NCBI GenBank assembly: GCA_035236585.1
Contig: CP141135.1
Span: 74,253,057-74,317,056, forward strand
Length of the DNA: 64,000 nt
Source: Warburgia ugandensis
Taxonomy: Eukaryota > Streptophyta > Magnoliopsida > Canellales > Canellaceae
Direction: 5' to 3'
Made by a program: the position numbers and the translations under genes. Below the pieces are notes generated by a model. It saw only the letters and a program-made list of their open reading frames with translations, made no database searches and was not told where the DNA came from. This document shows, piece by piece, positions 59,890 through 64,000 of this stretch (position 1 is the stretch's first letter; each line of letters opens with the position of its first letter).

Positions 59890-62400
59890 GATTAATAAAA
59901 TAAAGGGAGGTGATTCTTGTTCAGAATTTTTAATTAAGCTGGGGACTCGATTCATGAGAGAGGAAAAGAATACTTTTTTATAAAATTGCGTTCTTTTTTT
60001 TTTAATTTATGAAATGCTAATGCCTTTTATTTTATACAATAAAGAATAAAAGAAAAGATCATGGGGAATGTTGATCAGAATTCTCATCTTCTCAAGTACT
60101 AACAACTCAGTGATCAGGAACCCATTGATTGAAGACGATGGATCCACCCTTGAACGACATGGGTCCCAATCGATCTTATCGGAGAAATGTTAATTTAGCT
60201 TCTACTTTGGCACGATTATTGATGGGTAGTGATCTTTTTGTAGCAGCCCCTTGCTAACCGCTAAATTTCTAGTTGGGACTAGATTTCTGAAGATCTGAAT
60301 CATTCACATTTTGTTGTTGATTTAGTAGGCTACCTTTCTGAAGTATCGTTCATCGGATGATCTTAACTAATGTTTTCTTGAGTTATAAATTGGACGGTAA
60401 AAGATTTAGGAGAGTGTCTCAGTCGTTTATTAGGTAAAATTCTTCAGTGGTACCTGAAGAGAGAGAAAAAGAAAAAAGGTTAGATGTTGTTATTAGGTTG
60501 CCGTTAATCAAAGACTAATCAGTTTGATTGTAATTCTACTGATGGAGTAATATAAGAAGCTTTACTTTTCAATTGATTGCAGTGGTTGATTGCTTCTCCA
60601 AAACACCAAGTAGATTTGATTAGAGTTGTTGTAAACATCATCATACCAGAACTAGTACGTTGTTTAAGTAAAGGACCCCATTTTCATTTCTTTAATTGGT
60701 TTAGTTGGGCCTAACTCAAACTTCCCAATTCCCTCAAAAGCGGAGAAAATATAAACAAAGGGTCAACGGACATGTTAACTTAGTGACCCACTTAAGCTAA
60801 AAGGCAACCATTGATTGAATTTATTTAGCACCATAAAAGATGGGCATGTATCCATCGGGGGGAGTTTTACAATCCCCTTTGCCTCCACCAATAAGAACAA
60901 GTAGATCTTCCACAGTCGTGGGTCCCCTCAGAGTTGTTGGCCTTGCATTTAGGCTGCTAACCCACCTTTTTTGTGATCAAAGGTGCTCTCGTGATATTGG
61001 GCAATGCAAGTAAAGGACTCACTTTCTTCACTGAACCAAAGCTGGCAGCACAGCGCCACTTTTGTTGTGTTTGGTTTGTCCTCTGTCTACCTTTGTCAGA
61101 TCGCACTCACTTTGCTAAATTTAGAACTCGTTTTAAGTGACACGCGAAACATTGGAAGTGATGGAACCACTCTTGCAGTGGAAATTCTTGTTGGGCAGTG
61201 GATCATACGGAGGTAACTGATAAAATTTTGAAAAATCTGGATCTCATCGGCATCGCCATCGCCATCGCCATCGCCATCGGCACCGTCATGTGGTGACCTC
61301 TAATTGGAATAAGGTCTTAACGACCATGATTATTAATCCTGTCAAGGGCTAAATAAACAGTAGCTTTGTCTATGGAGCTACTTAGAGCTCCTACCAATGG
61401 AACATGCTGCCACTCTCATCGGACGACTCGCCATCCATGCGCAAAGGCTAAGCATGATAATCCTATGGGTCGCCTCATACATACTTCACAAGATCAACGA
61501 ACACGATTACACAGACCCACCCCAACAGGAAACCTGACGACGGTCCCCTGAATCTGGCTTCTGAATGAAAGAAATGCTCTAGAGTCTGATTTCGTAACCC
61601 TGCCTACGCCCCACCATTGGATCATCTTACCTCGCTCATCTCCAAGGGAATCCAAACAAGATGAAACAGATCATGTAAAGGTGTGCCTAGCTAATCAGTC
61701 GGGATAACATCTCACTAAGGGCAGCTGCAGTTGCATATGTTGCGTCCGGGTATAGGCAGACACTAAAGTCTATAGTAGGTACTTGGGATAAGATCTCTCC
61801 CTCGTAATGCTAAATCTGAACTAGATAAATTCCATTCAATTGGTAGCACTGGCACTAACAAATAAATAAGAAAAACCAGTCCATTAAATAAAAAACCTAT
61901 CATAAACTCATGGAAACCATGGAAGAAATTGAGCAAGCCCCTGATCTCCATAAATGTTTCCACTTCTACATTAACTCTCATTCACAATATCAAGTCCATG
62001 AATCAGGGAGACCCACGAACCAAATTTCAACGCACCTGATGGGTCGAACGTTGGATCACAACAGGAAAGATTAATACCCCAAGGAGAGCTGAAGGATCTT
62101 TCATTTTTGAGAAGAACAGTGTAAGAATGAATCAAGACAACCATTTATATTAGAAACGGAAAATTAAGTTCTACCCCGATGGGCATTCCAAAAGTTGATA
62201 AAGGCAAACTTGGCATCTGGAGGATGCAGACGGCATCCTCAGAAACACAACCACAAAACTATGAAGAGACGAGGGTCACCTGCCGCAAATTTCTGCAGAA
62301 AGCATTGGAGAATAGAGGCCTTGGTGTAACTGATGCCCCGTGTAAGAGAATGCACAGCCTGAGTTGATTTGGCCATATGGGCTTTTGCTTTGTTTACTCG
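59890..62400. other. Spacer between the PTB and RING genes
   Basis: Holds phrases of degraded small transposons (gatccacccttgaacgac, gatcttaactaa), a hexanucleotide repeat with an adjoining LINE 3'-end fragment at 61245-61330, and toward 62000-62400 probably the PTB 3' UTR on the minus strand. No further gene is seen. Confidence 0.4.
61245..61330 (+). repeat. (GCCATC)n repeat next to an RTE LINE 3'-end fragment
   Basis: Catcgg-catcgc-catcgc units run from 61245 to about 61282, followed by gtcatgtggtgacctctaat and tggaataaggtcttaacgac. The second part is a diverged copy of the LINE terminus (ttcatgtggccgacccctaa, ttgggataaggtcttgatga). No flanking duplication could be recognised. Confidence 0.6.
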
Positions 62401-62418
62401 GAGTTCTTCCATGATAGC

Positions 62419-64000
62419 TCATTGAACATAGTATGCAGGAGACTGACCTGAGTGTGGTCCACTGCCGGGCCGAACATTAGGTGGACGAATATACTGAGTC
62501 GCTGAAGTAGCAGGCACCGTCCCGGAGTAAGGAGGAACTGATGATGGCCCGAACGTTTGACCAGGAAATGTGCTTCGAACGGGGGCAAATGTCTGTCTTC
62601 CTGGTTGCATGGTCGGGTCCCATGATGGCATTTGTCCGTCGGGAAGTTGTGGTGGCACACCAGCATACTCGGTACCAGCAAACCCTGCAGCAGCTTGAGG
62701 ACTTTGCCAACCAGTAGCAGTGACAGGTATAGCAGAAGCTGGTTGAATTAAGCCAGTATCTGGGATTGTGTAATCTCTGCTTCTGTCATTATGGGCCTAA
62801 AAGGCATAAACAATTAATCAATTTCAAAAAAATTATTACCATTCAAAAAATAAGGAAAAGAATCAAAGAAAATTGAATATAACTATATGGAAGATGCGTC
62901 AAGAAGCATACATTTGTTGACAAACTGTTTTTCATTTTTTCTCCAGATCGCTAATCAATACACTGTTTTCTTCTAATCCGTTTTAACTTTCTCCCAATTT
63001 TTGTGTATATAATCCAAAAACTCATATTTATACCTTTACATTGAGATCAGTATGACGAGAGTATGACAGATGAAGCTTACAATAGCCACCATCATAGATG
63101 CAGTGTCCCTCTAAAGCATCTTTCGCAACTGCTGCAGTCGTGACATCTGAACCACAAAGAGAAAGGAATTGACTAGAGGAAACAGAAGCACAAGCAGAAT
63201 AAATACTTAAATTTGCTGCAAAGCAGCTGAAACCAACAAATTGCAACTGAGCGGTTATGCAGACTGCAAACTTAAAAATAAAAGACACAACAGAGTGCCG
63301 ATTTTCATTTTTTTTCAATACCAACAAGCAAGCACAATATACAACTCATCCCTCCTTCACTTAAATTGGAAAGAGTCCACCCACACTTTTAATATTGAAG
63401 GGTTTGATATTCCATCACTCAAATCAACAATAATCAACAGTGCAATTTACCAGAAAACTGTATCCTATGAATTATCAAAATCCGAGTTGGTGCACTTTGA
63501 AAAGGCTGAAATCAAGCTACTACAATTTTTGCCATAAAGTTAGTGATTGTACTGATTCTGGTAGAATCAGTGATAAATATTATCACTGCACTCGAAATTG
63601 AACAGATCTTTGCAGCTAAGACCAGCTGTTAAAGCACAGAAAAGAAAGGACAATGGTGGAAACGGATATTGCACATAGAACCTATTCCTACTGTATATAA
63701 AAATTAATAACTGAAAACAGGAGATAAGACAATAAAGAAGATCTACACATTCATTGTCTTACCAGGATACTGGACTAGTGCTTGCATTCCACCATTCTTC
63801 TCAAAGATTGCAATCTTTTGGACTGTACCAAATGCCGAGAATACCTGAAATCAATAAACTAGGATAATTATACAGATGCACCAAAAACATGAAGCTAGAA
63901 CAAGAGAACTGCAGATGAAAATATAATATACCGTGTGGAGAACATCTACTGTTACTGCATACTGCATGTTCTCAATGGAAGCAAGAAGCACATTACTCTC
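62419..64000 (-). CDS. PTB: Polypyrimidine tract-binding protein (PTB1/PTB2-like), C-terminal part
   Basis: Four exons on the minus strand, from the right edge to 63932, 63844-63763, 63146-63034 and 62796-62419, join in frame; the gene continues beyond 64000. The first three encode the last RRM: SNVLLASIENMQYAVTVDVL, HTVFSAFGTVQKIAIFEKNG, MQALVQYPDVTTAAVAKDAL, EGHCIYDGGYCKLHLSYSRH, matching RRM3 of Arabidopsis PTB1/PTB2. After TDLNVK the final exon gives RSRDYTIPDTGLIQPASA and a Pro/Gln/Gly-rich tail ending GQSPAYYVQ. PTBs bind pyrimidine-rich pre-mRNA and control splicing; the Arabidopsis genes are known to limit their own expression by splicing coupled to nonsense-mediated decay. The 616-bp intron (63147-63762) is long beside its neighbours of 237 and 87 bp. 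The terminal tail differs from Arabidopsis in sequence, as expected. Confidence 0.93.

Overview
The window is nuclear DNA of a flowering plant. The genes have GT-AG introns, AT-rich intergenic DNA carries several families of plant retroelements, and the genes include a photosystem I antenna protein, an alpha-expansin and a pollen-type MADS-box gene. Non-coding phrases typical of magnoliid and other early-diverging angiosperm genomes recur, but I cannot name the species from the sequence alone.

Six protein-coding genes can be supported. From left to right: a single-exon mTERF-family organelle protein (2521-3414, minus); an eleven-exon MIKC* MADS-box gene of the AGL30/AGL65/AGL94 group (5762-12330, plus); LHCA4, the photosystem I chlorophyll a/b protein (13132-14093, minus, three exons), convergent with the MADS gene; an alpha-expansin (22553-23754, minus, three coding exons); a RING-H2 protein gene spread over about 11 kb by a 6.3-kb intron and a probable 2.5-kb leader intron (48879-57231 coding, leader exon near 59.8 kb, minus); and the last four exons of a polypyrimidine tract-binding protein gene that runs off the right edge (62419-64000, minus). 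They are unrelated housekeeping, developmental and photosynthetic genes, each with its own promoter. They do not form a pathway cluster.

The 25 kb between the expansin and RING genes (about 24-48.8 kb) holds no recognisable gene. It contains a 4-copy tandem repeat of about 245 bp (25.56-26.44 kb), microsatellites, SINE pieces, and three related long-terminal-repeat-like fossils in a row (about 36.9-46.8 kb). The third fossil carries a local triplication of a unit of about 960 bp. At least six copies of the Au SINE family are scattered through introns and spacers, four with clear target-site duplications. An RTE-type LINE lies antisense in the large RING-gene intron, and three tiny fragments of the same LINE 3' end lie elsewhere. 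Two of those are only 39 bp long and are flanked by direct repeats of 20 bp and 11 bp.

I found no evidence of a wholly new biological system. The observations most worth checking are the missing AUG in the RING gene, where ACG in strong context stands at the expected start; the 39-bp LINE micro-insertions; an inverted pair of Au SINEs in that gene's first intron; and an expansin leader intron whose donor overlaps a start-stop uORF.
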